Source: Gnomoniopsis sp. IMI 355080
Taxonomy: Eukaryota > Ascomycota > Sordariomycetes > Diaporthales > Gnomoniaceae
Assembly (NCBI GenBank): GCA_027946555.1
Contig: JAPEVC010000364.1
Span: 1-22,974, forward strand
Length of the DNA: 22,974 nt
Reading direction: 5' to 3'
Numbering within the stretch: position 1 is the first letter of the stretch; each line of letters starts with the position of its first letter. The notes below the pieces were generated by a model. The model saw nothing but the letters and a program-made list of their open reading frames with translations. It did no database searches and was not told the DNA's origin. The position numbers were made by a program, and so were the translations under genes. Positions 1 through 10,694 of this stretch are shown in pieces.

Positions 1-179
1 CCCTCGGACATATTCCGCTTAATAGACTCCAGCCTATTATAGTACAGATTCGAATGTGAATAGTTTGGAAGCGGGCGTGTATGGGAAATGAAAATGCGCC
101 AGAGGAAGGCAGACCAGATGAAGGACTGTTGAGTTATTAAAGTAAGTTCTACGAGTCATCCAGACCAACCACCACCAAC

Positions 180-598
180 ATGCCTCCCACGGCGCAACAA
201 CAACGACCCCTGGCATACACCGGGACAACCGTGAAGCAATGGACAAAAATGGAGTGGACCCATCCATATTCGGTCCCCACTGACCTGAGATCGTGAGATG
301 CAGGCTGGCGGACCCACAAGAAATGACAGCGGAGTATTTGGACGACGAATTGAGTGAAGACGACAGTGAGGCTGAGACGGAATCTTCGTGCTCTGACGAA
401 GAATCGTACAAGGATTTGGACGAACTCGACGAGCGCACCACACCAACGACGATCATCGACAACCATCGCGGACAATCGTCGTCTTTGTTCGCCCTCCCCC
501 CCAGCGCCAACAAAGCATCGTCCAGGCGAGGTAGCCACACACACGAGCTTCCGTTCTGTACGGTGCATCTCCATGGCGTCTTTTCTTGCGAAAAGTGA
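180..598 (+). CDS. possible small acidic hypothetical protein, two exons
   Basis: I do not recognise this gene. An ATG at 180 with A at -3 opens a coding-like stretch starting MPPTAQQQRPLAY, which meets a stop at 294. A good donor (GTGAGA) at 293 and an acceptor (ACAG) ending at 366 would remove that stop and join, in phase, to a frame rich in Glu, Asp and Ser (EAETESSCSDEESYKDLDEL) that ends at 598. The model is exons 180-292 and 367-598, a 74-nt intron and 114 aa. No signal peptide, membrane segment or known domain is visible; the acidic centre is probably disordered. The opposite-strand frame over the same bases lacks an ATG start. It could equally be a chance reading frame, since the whole case rests on one inferred intron. 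Confidence 0.3.
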
Positions 599-1306
599 CC
601 TTGATTCGAGGCTGAGCTTGAGCTCGCACTGATCACCTGTCTATATTGTGCATTTCTATGGGTGATCCACCCAAGAACGACAGACTTGCATACCTATGGA
701 TCCACCTGATGAACTGCCGTAGGTAATAATACAAGACGATTCAATGTAGCACCTCAAGAGCCGTCCCTATGAGGCTCTAGTTCGTTTCACGTTACATCCT
801 CGAATAAAACGGGACAGAGCTGGGTTGATGCCATACTAGGTAGCTCGTTTGCCAATCCATTAGGCGCAGGTTGCGCCATCCAGCTGAGAAGTGATGCCAC
901 TCCGCTTGACTTTCCCCAAAACCACCACCTCATGGGCCCCATGGTAGCACGTAATAACGCGAGCCAAAGGTTTTGCTGGAAAAGTAACGTAGTCAACATG
1001 CCCCCTAGGTTCTGAGCTAAGCATGTTACACGAATCGCTCATGGCAGGGGAGCCCTTCTCGGCGGTGTTGTTAGCCCTTGGAATTCCCACAGCGCATAGG
1101 TAAGTATAGGAGGACGAAAGGACCGCCCCCACTCGCGCAATGTTTCAGCAGGACATTACATCTCTAGCAGAGGTGTGAGTTCTCTTTGTTTAGACAATAA
1201 TTATATCCGCAGTCTGCATGCCTCTGTTTGACTGAAGTAATCAATGGTATTGCAATTATCACCAACCGCCATCAACGCCGTTTGTCGCCAAAGTACTGCG
1301 ACCAAG
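599..1306. other. intergenic region upstream of the transporter gene
   Basis: No convincing gene is visible; the frames here are short and without recognisable domains. The stretch should hold the transporter promoter. A TATA-like run (AATAATTATAT) lies at about 1195-1205, roughly 100 nt before the preferred start at 1307. A short upstream frame (ATG at 1218, stop after five codons) precedes that start. Confidence 0.4.
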
Positions 1307-2345
1307 ATGCACGAACCCTCAATACACAATCTGGCACCTGCCGAGACGACCAATTCAAGCCTGGCAAAGGTCGACCTGGAAAATCAGAGACATGTAGTCA
1401 TTGCTGTCCGCGAGCTTCCCATAGTCAAACAAGGCGGCCTTGGAGCTGGTGTAAGTTCTATTGTTGTATCTTAGCATCTTATTCTCTTCTTCGAAATGGA
1501 TGCTTGCTAAAAACAAGATTGGGTCATTCCACAAGACTTCTCTACCTATTGGGGCCTTTGCCACAACGCTTACCACCTTGTCTCTCTCTCTGATGGAGTT
1601 CCGCGGCGTGACGACCACCAACGTCTACGTTGCCAACTTCTTCTTCCTCGCGGCTTTTGGGCTCGTGATTTCTGCGCAGTGGGAGCTAGCGGCTGGAAAT
1701 GGGCTTGCGTATTCGATTTACAGTGCCTTTGGTGAGCCAACTTCTCTCACAGAATAGAAGTCGCAGTAGCAAAACGCTTTTTCTGATTACCCAGAGCAAC
1801 AGGTTTCTTCTATGCTGGTTACGCTGCCCTGCTCACGCCAGCGTTCGGTATTTCTGCCGCATACGGGGACGATATTCAGCAGTACAACAACGCAGTGGGG
1901 TTCTTCATGACCCGTAGGTTGAAAGAATTTGCTCTTTACAAACATGATTCCTCTGCTGATACATCCGAAAATTGAACAGTATGGACGGTTTTTGTCTTTG
2001 GCTTTCTTGTGGCTAGTCTGCCGACAAACGTTGTTTTTATCCTCATCTTCTTCTTCGTCGACTTTGGCTTCGCCACTGTTGCAGGCAGCTACTTTACAGA
2101 GGCAGATGGCCAGCACGCCGTTTCTATTGGGCTCAAGAAGACGGCGGGAGCCTCTTGTTTCATTGCAGGGCTTGTTGGTTGGTAAGTCTGGCAAGGGTTC
2201 CTTCTTGGTCTTCTTCAAATGGAGAGTACGTGACTGATGCATACAACTTAGGTATTTGACATTCCATCATCTCATGAAAGACACGTTGCTGGACTTACCG
2301 CTGGGCGATACTTCTCGTTTCTTTGGCAAGACCAAGAAGAGTTGA
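1307..2345 (+). CDS. GPR1/FUN34/YaaH-family membrane transporter (acetate/monocarboxylate type)
   Basis: This is a polytopic membrane protein of the GPR1/FUN34/YaaH (AceTr) family, whose characterised members move acetate or succinate with protons, or affect ammonium export, at the plasma membrane. Exons are 1307-1450, 1518-1731, 1803-1913, 1980-2181 and 2252-2345, with introns of 67, 71, 66 and 70 nt; the joined frame gives 254 aa. A polar N-terminus of about 45 residues is followed by six hydrophobic segments, including NVYVANFFFLAAFGLVISAQ and LWTVFVFGFLVASLPTN, and a short polar tail with LPLGDTSRFF. The family signature NPAPLGL is replaced by HKTSLPIGAFATTL. An in-frame ATG at 1244 would add 21 residues; 1307 is preferred because its context (ACCAAGATG) is better. 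The substrate cannot be told from the sequence. The next gene downstream, a flavoprotein, has the same orientation. Confidence 0.87.
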
Positions 2346-3325
2346 TTGAGGATATCAGAGTGCGGTAATAGTTGCGGGGTCTGTACGACGGTTGATGGCT
2401 ACCTGTTATGCATCTACTGGTATACTTGCGCTCAAGGTTGATTGTTCGGTATGTACAGTATCTAAGTATACGTGCATTGCAACTGGTTATGACACGTGGA
2501 CAACATTGCATGTCAAGTCGCAGAGATATTTGGTGTGTGACGCATTCTACGACCGAACAAGATTCTATGGGTGCGCAATGAAAAGTATTCCTCGGCAATA
2601 TCTAAGATAACAGGGAGAAATTACAACCCATGTTCCGTATATACCTACAACTTCGGGCTGTGATGCTTTGATGTGTTGGCTCTCAGCCATTCCTACGCGA
2701 ACTTGCAATATTGTACTATACAATTCACTGCGTCGTACTAAGGCTCAGCCCGAAGTCCTAAATGGCTGAACCAGTTGAGATTCGCGCCCCGTCTGGGTAT
2801 GGACCGAGAGTCTGAAGTCGTCATCCACGAATGGATGGCCTACATATACGCAAACGCCCCCACCATGAGCTGTCGTGATAGATACTGATTCAGGCCGAAA
2901 ATTAATGAGACTGTCTTTTGGAACATCATTGGTTTGTTCGTCTAATACGCTTTGCCAGGTAGGGCGGATGCACGATCTAGAGATGATAATCGCGTGGCAT
3001 CAACCTTGGCACTGGCAGTTCGATGTCGCAATGCAGTCCGGCAATGGCATCAAGCTTCGATCCGCGGGGTTCGTCCACATACAACACAAAAAGCGCAATT
3101 CTAGACTTGATGACGAAATCACGGTCCCAAAAAAAGCCAAATTCAATTATGCGATAGCTTTTACTCAAGATATTGTTCTGCATAGCTAGGTATGCAACTT
3201 GGAGTCTAGCTGGGAGCCGCATCTCGCATAAGAACGCAGACGTAAGCTGTCACTGTAACTCATGAACTATCGCAGCCTTTAAGTTGAGGACGAAAGGCGG
3301 TATCAAATAAAACATTGCTTCCAAC
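2346..3325. other. intergenic region between transporter and flavoprotein genes
   Basis: No gene is recognised in about 980 bp; the frames here have no recognisable domain. Two inverted-repeat pairs lie at 2650-2769. The segment just before 3326 serves as flavoprotein leader, with an A/T-rich stretch (ATCAAATAAAAC) about 20 nt before the start codon. Confidence 0.4.
2650..2769. repeat. two interleaved inverted-repeat pairs
   Basis: ACTTCGGGCTG at 2650-2660 is matched by its exact reverse complement CAGCCCGAAGT at 2746-2756. TCAGCCATT at 2683-2691 is matched by AATGGCTGA at 2761-2769. The arms come in the order A, B, A', B'. This lies 300-425 nt after the transporter stop codon. Confidence 0.6.
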
Positions 3326-4779
3326 ATGACGACGAACGGCTCCTATCCGTCTACTGATCCGGCGGTCTATGCCGAATACGCCTCAAAATGGGCGGCCCTA
3401 CCGACGGATGAGCTAGGCTGGCTCCAGCGAGCGAAAGACGTTGCCTCAGTCCTGCTTGTAGACGCAGCTGCTCGCGATAAAGCGAACAAGGCACCTCACG
3501 CAGAAGTTGCGCTGCTGAAGCACTCGGGGCTGACAAAGATTCTTGGACCCGTTAAGTATGGTGGTGGTGGGCAGCCTTGGAGTGTGGGCTACAAGACGAT
3601 CAGAGAGGTTGCAAAAGCGGACGGGTGAGTGCACTGCCTTGCTTTGCTGAGGGGAAATGCCTCACTGACAACGTATGTAGCTCTCTTGGAATGTTGCTGG
3701 GGTACCATCTCCTCTGGTCGACGACAGCCAACGTAGTGGGAACTCTGGAGCAGGCAGATCGTTTTCAGGAGTTGATTATCTCGAACAACTACTTCCTTGG
3801 CGGGGCAGTAAATCCCCGAGACAGCGATCTCAAGGTAACTGACACTGGTGATAAGGTCGTTTTTAACGGGCTAAAGCATTTTAACACCGGTGGCGTCATT
3901 TCGGACTTGACTGTCCTTGAAGGTGTGCTAGAAGGCACCGACGATCATGTGTACGCCATCGTACCGTCTCAGCAGGCGGGCATCAAGTTTGCACACAATT
4001 GGGACAATATCGGCCTGAGATTGAGCGAGAGCGGCAGCGTCGCTATAGAGAATGTGGCTGCTCCGTGGAGTGATGCGCTTGGATGGGATGGGCAAAAGAA
4101 ACGCCCGATTCCTGGTATCAGCGATGTTGTCTTCGGCTCCCTGCTTCTTCCCACGTAAGTATTGCTACAGCAATGGGCCAGTATTCGGGGACTAATAGGG
4201 ATATCCTGGATTAGAATCCAGCTTGTCTTTAGCAACTTCTACTTGGGAATCGCACAAGGGGCGCTGGACTTTGCATCCAAGTACACAGCATCAAGTACAA
4301 GAGCTTGGCCATTCGGAGGGGATGTAAGTATGCCGAAACTAAAGAGAGACGGCGTAAACTAACATGAAGATCAGAATAAGGAAAAAGCCACTGATGAGTT
4401 TTACATCCTTTCCACATACGGCAATTTCCTTGCACATCTCCGTGCTGCGGAAGCCCTAGCGGACAAGGTCGGCCTGATTGTGGATTCCGTCTACGGCAAA
4501 TACTCCACCCGGCGAGACCAGCTCCCGCCCCAAGAGCGAGGCGAACTTGCGGAATGGGTGGCGAGCGTCAAAGTTGTGACGACGGACACGGGCCTGCGGG
4601 TGACGTCCGGTGTGTTCGAGGTGACTGGAGCAAAGTCGACGGCAGCCAAAGTTGGCTTGGACCGCTTCTGGCGTGATATCCGGACGCACACACTGCACGA
4701 CCCGGTGGCATACAAGAACCGGGAGCTCGGCCGATACCAGCTTCTTGGCGAGATACCGGAGCCGACGTGGTATACATGA
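3326..4779 (+). CDS. acyl-CoA dehydrogenase-fold flavoprotein, DszC/SfnB-like (probable flavin-dependent monooxygenase)
   Basis: Exons are 3326-3624, 3681-4154, 4215-4323 and 4375-4779. The introns of 56, 60 and 51 nt have GT..AG ends, and the last carries a CTAAC branch site. The joined frame gives 428 aa, normal for the family. The order is an N-terminal helical domain (about 1-130), a central beta domain (about 130-255) and a C-terminal four-helix domain (about 265-428). The motifs IQLVFSNFYLGIAQGALDFA and RFWRDIRTHTLHDPVAYKNR are characteristic of the dibenzothiophene monooxygenase (DszC)/SfnB branch, which uses reduced FMN and oxygen rather than dehydrogenating acyl-CoA. There is no targeting signal, so it is probably cytosolic. 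The start ATG has A at -3. The true substrate is unknown; the gene lies between a transporter and a receptor and might act on an imported small molecule or in the tailoring pathway to the right. Confidence 0.85.
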
Positions 4780-5066
4780 GTTCATTAGTTGGAGCATGTG
4801 CATTATGTAGCAAATCTTGTAGCCGAATTGAGAAATGACATGAACCGCCAACTCCTCCTAACGCGGTCGGCCTCCTAGAGCACATTATTCGTTGAACATT
4901 ACGTCGGGGTATTGGCTCCTAATTTTTCTTCCAGATTCCGTCCTGATACGCCTTGGTTCATTATATAATCGGCACTGGGTTTTGCTTTAAGGGAGAAGAC
5001 TCGGGCTCCGTGATCGTGAATGCCTCTGATAGGCGGTTTCTAAAGACAAAATAAATTATCAGACCA

Positions 5067-6665
5067 CTATGCTGAACATTCGCTAGCATGGCTTTTGGCT
5101 TCGAACCCTTTGGGATCGAGGTCGTTCAATTGCACCTGGCTCGACGACGCGGGATCTTGATAGTGTACCGTATACGACCTCTGATATGTAATACCAGGCC
5201 TTGCGGGCCTTGCTCCGTTGCCTAGGCTGACCTCCGCGAACTGCCGTGACCTGCCTCCGCTCAGAGCTGAGGACTTGTCGCCCCAGGATCTACTGGAATG
5301 ATATCCTCCGTAGGCCTGGATGGTGCTTGACAAGGCGGGGAAGACCTTCAGTAGAAGGAGTCGTATGGTTGGCATGGACGCGCAGATGATGCCGACGTTG
5401 ACTTCGATCGTGGACCATTGCGATACTCGGAGATTGTCCCAGGTTGGGTTGGAGGAACTAGCGAATCCGGCCAGGGCCTGGAGGCGAATGATGCTGATCA
5501 CTGTGACGCTGCAAGGATTGTCAGCAGGGAGTAGGTCTCCTATATAACTGTCAAAAGTGTCGAAGACTTACAATGTTCCCGTGCAAAACATGATAGCCAC
5601 ACCGACCTTCTTCTTGAAGTGAAGTTGAAGGGTCCTCAGCTGAGCCATTGGGATAGCCAGCATCCAGACATCAAGCACGATAGAACTGACTCCATTTGCC
5701 CACCCAATAGCGTTGGCGTCAAGGCATTTGCCGGACCCAGTACCGTCCCACTTCGTCCAATAAAAGCTGACAGGTTGACACTGGAATATTGCGACCAAGA
5801 CGAAGGCAACCCCCCAGGCGATGTTGTAGAAGATGGTTCCCCATAACAGCATGCGGACCCCCTTTGCCGGAAAGATTTTAAGGTAGAAAAACAACAGGGA
5901 CATCTTGAGAAGGAAGAGCTCCGTGAAGTAGGTCCACTCCATGTGGTAAAACCAGTATCCGAACGACGTTATTTGGTGGGGCGTAAGTGTCCAGACGTCC
6001 TTGCCCAGGCCGTTGGCAATTGTTCCAAGCGAGGTCATGATCGTGCCGGACGTGCCAACCAATATACAGCCAATGATGAACCAGTCGTCCATGCCAAGCA
6101 GCGTCTGTGCTATCAGCACTTTATATCCTATTCGCAGGAGGAGAACGGTTCCCGATATGCTACCCAGCACAATGCTCAAGACATTATACGACATTGACGC
6201 ATCCCGGGGGATGACGCCACATGCTGTGTCGGTCACATTTTTCGTCGCTGGATTAACGATTAACAACGACCATTGTGTAACATAAATCTTGGAATACACT
6301 CACTCAATTGGTCTATGATGGTGCAGTTATATGTTACACAAACGGTCACGGCCTCTTGCAGAGCTGCATCCGTACACGTGCATGCTACATCAGTGCATGT
6401 TGAGGCAAGTATACTTGTTTCGACACAGGCGAGCTATCACACAAAATGTCAGATTTCGCTTCGTTACGAGTCGCGTGAGCGTGGGGGAGCGACGCTTGGG
6501 TAACGGGAGATTGACGACGAGAGTCAAGCGACTTACTCCACAAGCTGGCAGAGCCGCTGCCAACGCTGCCAATTCTGAGGAAGCTGAGTCTTGTCTTCCC
6601 GTGACATGTCCCGTCACCAGCGGGAGGCACGCGGTCAGCTGGAGGATGAAGCGCGACAGGAACAT
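5067..6665 (-). CDS. CFEM-domain PTH11-type seven-transmembrane receptor
   Basis: Exons on the minus strand are 6665-6537, 6433-6304, 6247-5572 and 5508-5067. The introns of 103, 56 and 63 nt all begin GTAAGT or GTGAGT, and the frame is kept, giving 458 aa. Residues 1-23 form a signal peptide. Residues about 31-97 form a CFEM domain with eight Cys (42, 46, 56, 61, 63, 75, 80, 96) and Asp58 between the third and fourth. The rest, to about residue 385, is a fungal rhodopsin-like seven-helix domain with MDDWFIIGCILVG, MEWTYFTELFLLKMSLLFFY and TFVTVISIIRLQAL. The C-terminal tail is Ser-rich and presumably cytoplasmic. Members such as Magnaporthe Pth11 sense surface or host cues through G proteins at the plasma membrane. 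Met at 6665 is chosen for purine at -3 and because the signal peptide follows at once; Mets at 6695 and 6722 are possible. It is tail to tail with the flavoprotein, 287 bp apart. Confidence 0.9.
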
Positions 6666-7120
6666 CGCGACACAGGTGAGTGGGTTAAGAAGCATGAATC
6701 CATACACAGTATCAAAGGGCACGAATCTAGAATTACAGTGACCGATGGAAGGGGGGACAAGAAGCAGAAATAGGATCGACGGCGGAGCACCACCCCGGGC
6801 TGTCAGAAAAAAAAGGTTCCACTGGTTCCAAAGGGGTCCTGGTAGCTTTGACGTTCGTTGGTAACTTTGACATTGGGATGGATCCGAACAGCCAAGGCTA
6901 AAAGAACATTCACCAAGTTACCGGCCACGAATGGGAGTGTGGGAACACACCGAAGATCTAGAGTGGATCTAGTGTCTGTGCCAAGAGAGGACTCCCAGTA
7001 GTCTGGGAAAATACATCCTTACCAATCCGGGCGATTTGCTTTCTCGTTCCGGTGTGTAGTGCGTCCAAATCAAGCTGAGCAAGTGCATTGTGTCATTATT
7101 ATGTCTAGTTCGTGAGCACA
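6666..7120. promoter_or_regulatory. upstream region of the CFEM receptor with a direct repeat
   Basis: The receptor leader (minus strand) is pyrimidine-rich near 6730-6770. Two near-identical 16-bp units, TGGTAGCTTTGACGTT (6840-6855) and TGGTAACTTTGACATT (6859-6874), lie 19 bp apart, about 175-210 bp upstream of the ATG. They differ by two G/A changes. No other gene is seen here. Confidence 0.4.
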
Positions 7121-8014
7121 ATTGTTACTATTCACAGATAGACATATTGACAGAATCCCCTATTTCCAAGTCCGTGCCAACGGCCTCGGAAGTCTGGCAC
7201 GGGAGTACGGGCAAGTGCTAAATATGTATGTGGCGTTCTCGCCTGGAAAAGTGCTCACGCATAAAAACAGGCAGTACTGCCCGGTTTGGCAGCGGAGCAT
7301 TGCGGCTCGCAATCCGGCCGCGCGAGACACCCTGGGCTGCACAACTTTCATTACCAGGGAGCATCGCGCGGCCTCATCGGCGTTTGGGTTCATTTTCTTG
7401 CTAGTTGATAAGCTGCGACTGTCTTTGAGTCTGCCACCCACCCACCACACCACGGCGGAGTACATGTATATACACAAATCTCGCCAATAGTATAAGCTGG
7501 ACACTTGTTGTGCAGTTACTATGGTAGTATCTTGTCAGGGGGGGCTGTCAGACTGAGGTCCCATTCCCGCTAACACCTGGGACAGACAGGCAGTGTAACC
7601 CGCCACACACCAAACAACTTGGCAAGCGAGTAGCGGATATGGGAGATTCGTGGGTCAGTCAACATCTACTTGCCGCAGTTCCATCGGCCTGCAGGACACA
7701 GGGGGCTCGCATGGCCGGCGCCCCTGCAGCCGCGCCCCCTGCGTCTTACTATGGCAATATCTCCGATCAGTACCTCATTGTGAACAATCTTAATTCTATG
7801 TCTCGGGTATGCCCTTCGGAAACGTTCAACGATGAAACAGACGCCAAAATAACGTAAAAGAATCGACGACTCAAACAGCCTGCGCATGTATCAACATCTT
7901 GACACCTTCCTGATTGTTCTTCAGCGAGTCTGTATATACGCTAACAGCCGTCGGGTAGAGTGTGAAACGCTTTGACAACGATTCCCATTATGTCCTAGGC
8001 GATCAACAAGTGAC

Positions 8015-8114
8015 TACCTAGGTAACATGCCTGTTGACCAAATGACCCTTGCATCCCGAGGTTCAAATGCTGGAACCCACTATGGGAGACCCTCACGCGA
8101 ACCATACCTAGGTA
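8015..8114. repeat. two copies of palindrome TACCTAGGTA
   Basis: Exact copies of the 10-bp palindrome occupy 8015-8024 and 8105-8114, 90 bp apart. Two further exact copies lie at 19648-19657 and 19744-19753. Confidence 0.7.
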
Positions 8115-9325
8115 AAGAGGGGCTCAAGAAAGAATGGTACTATGGCACTCTCCGGATCGCCCAGTCGCGACTTTGCTCGATAAGCCTCAGGCGACCCTGG
8201 ACCCCTACCCTCTTGTGATTTTCGACCTCCACTCGCCTGATGATGTCGGGTGTATTTATTAATCAACACCGGAAGAGATTAAAAGACCGCACAAGCTTCG
8301 CAGACTAAGGTCAAGGGTTCCAGATACAAAAGACGACGCGTCGCTCCACTTGTATTGCCATCGGGCTTGCGCACTAGAGCTCGCCGTCGTCATTCACTTC
8401 TTGTGGAGCCTGGTGTCGGCCCGTTACCACTCACTTGCATGGTTGATGATGGAAGGGTCCAGGCCGCCCCGACAAGCACGAGGCGGTCCTTGGAAATTCC
8501 AAGTATCCATCCGTAAGGTTGCATGTCCGCCTAGGATATTTTCAATGATTCAAGGTCCCCGCCGAGACAGAAAAAAATTGAGATATCACACACCCGCATC
8601 GACTTCATCACACGCGAGCGACCGGATCGACAAACCCGTGGATCCGTGCAACAGGAGCGGTGGGGTGGACTATGGGGCCCAAAAGCCAAAGTATGCCGAT
8701 GTCAGTTCGTCGTTTCGTCTGGTCGAGCTCGTCGGTGTACGGAGTATACCCTGATCAGGATGTTCCCACCCAGGCACGCGAGGACATCTACGGAAACCCA
8801 AGTACTCGGGATTGCCCGTGCTTTGACACTGTGACAATTTTCAATGATGAAAGCACCCAAGGAGGTAGTATCAAATGCATGTTGGCCTTATGACAAGCGA
8901 CTTTGTCAGCATTTAACTCCCGAAGCGCGAGTTATGATTCTATGGTTCCGTGGCGTGAACTTGAGGATGTTACTCTAGTTATGCAATTTAATTGGTTCAT
9001 GGGTATCCTGTGCACGATACGGAATGGGTAGCTTCTTTTGTTCGTGATGCATACACGAGAGCGAGGAGAATGCAAAAGCAACTGGATTAAACGGGTCTCC
9101 TGCAGATGAATCCTCCACATCGCTTCTTTGGGACTGCCGAGTTTTTTTGCGTTACTGCGTATGCACAGCAGCGCCCGAGATACTATCATTCGGCCATTCC
9201 CACGCAGATCTGGTCGAGTTTGGGCAGGCGATGGTAATATCACCCACCCATTATATGCACAGTTGGCATGCTTCAAGCACTTCATCTTATCTTTGGACGT
9301 TGCTTTAACCCAAGGGGAGCCCAGA

Positions 9326-9357
9326 CTGTCAACCTGTCAGCCTGTCAGCCTGTCAAT
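9326..9357 (+). repeat. 8-bp tandem repeat, four units
   Basis: The units are CTGTCAAC, CTGTCAGC, CTGTCAGC and CTGTCAAT, head to tail. The inner two are identical and the outer two differ by one or two bases. It is a microsatellite-scale repeat in non-coding DNA. Confidence 0.75.
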
Positions 9358-10672
9358 TTGCAGCATCAAACCCTGGGACAAAGGCGAGACAGGAATTGTG
9401 GAACTATTGTGTACTATGCAGTAGTTCTCAACCCACAGACCTGTTTGTGACACCGAGAACGGTCAGCCGTCACAATGCAGAAGTTAAATCACATGCAGGG
9501 TCGGCATGCTTCTTGTTCCACGCCCCAACCTGATTACCAAGTCGCAAGTCTCGATGAGATCTCGCTTCACCCACTCTGGCCACCTCTTGTGCAATTCTGG
9601 TTACAAGGAAGCATGCTGCACGAACCGACCTGCTTTACTGGGTACTTGGCCCGGTTGCTAGCGAATCTTGTCTGCTTAACGACCTCGCTTCCCTTCCTCT
9701 ACGTCCTATAGTAGTGTTTTAGTCCATCTTTCGCAGATTTCCGATCTGACTAGCCTGAACTGATGTCGGAAGATAAAACGGAATGGCACCGGTCTGCATA
9801 AATCCGGGGCGTCGGTTCCGAATCCTAGCGCACGGATCTCGGGTTGAACTTGGAAGTGGTGGATCCGTAGGATCTAGCTAGACCTTTTCCTTCTCCTCCG
9901 AGCCGTTTACAACAAATTGCATCTGCTCACTCAGGGTAGGCCACGTGTGAGATAAGATTCGTATTGGCAACCTCGCATTTTGTTGTCGCAGCGAGGGCCG
10001 GCCCAGCCCAGGGCCAGATCCGGGGTCTGGCGTGGCGTGAAGGAAAGTTGCTGGTAAACCATTCAAATCCTTTGGACGAAACAAGGACTTCATAACCGGA
10101 AGCTCCTCCCTTGGCCCTTCAGCTTGAAAAATTAAGTCCCCGGATAGGAGTAAGGGCCGGTCGCTACGAAGCTGGCTTTCGGGGGCTGCCTCATACCCTA
10201 GAAAGTCGTGGGATGAGCCAACTCGCTTGGAAATATCTGTTTCGACTACCCAAGTGCTCCATATTATCAAGCAACTTCAGGAAATGCTGCTGCAGATTTT
10301 GACTTTTGCTCAAGCCTGCTAAGGGTCAATAGCAGATAATACTTGCAACTGCCTTGATAATAGTAAACCTGACTACACATGAAAAGATCAGCCCGTCCAA
10401 AGACTGAGACATCCTCGAAACGTTCTTTAACTACCTGTCGTCTCCGCCCTGGGGCAGTCTTGGAATCTTGTCACGATGCCAGCCTTCCTCCCCAAGTCTC
10501 GAACGCTCCTCGCGAGCGGCCCGGCACTCGCGATCAGGCCCAAAGTAAACCCACGGCGGCCTTCCAGCTCCTCAATGCTCATGCGTGAGTAGGCGAACAC
10601 CTGGCCAGCTATGGCCCCTACCAAGTAATACCGCGGTCCATTTAATGGCCCTTCATCAACATAAGCTTTCGA

Positions 10673-10694
10673 CGATGCGCCGCCCGGCGCATCG
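10673..10694. repeat. perfect 22-bp GC-rich palindrome
   Basis: The left arm CGATGCGCCG (10673-10682) and the right arm CGGCGCATCG (10685-10694) are exact reverse complements separated by CC. It could be a dimeric protein-binding site or a hairpin; no gene start is near. Confidence 0.7.

Noticed and set aside
37..636. Long minus-strand frame of about 199 codons rich in Ser
   Set aside because: It has no ATG at its upstream end (starts GTG). Its Ser-rich part is the reverse of the acidic Glu/Asp frame on the plus strand, so it is probably a shadow.
8055..8075. GGTTCAAAT sequence resembling a tRNA B box
   Set aside because: No A box at the right distance, no acceptor stem and no cloverleaf could be drawn.
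9878..10270. Minus-strand frame with a stretch (PKDLNGLPATFLHA) faintly like an alpha/beta-hydrolase
   Set aside because: The resemblance is limited to about 15 residues. No GxSxG nucleophile motif or His-Gly loop is visible, and the start is not convincing.
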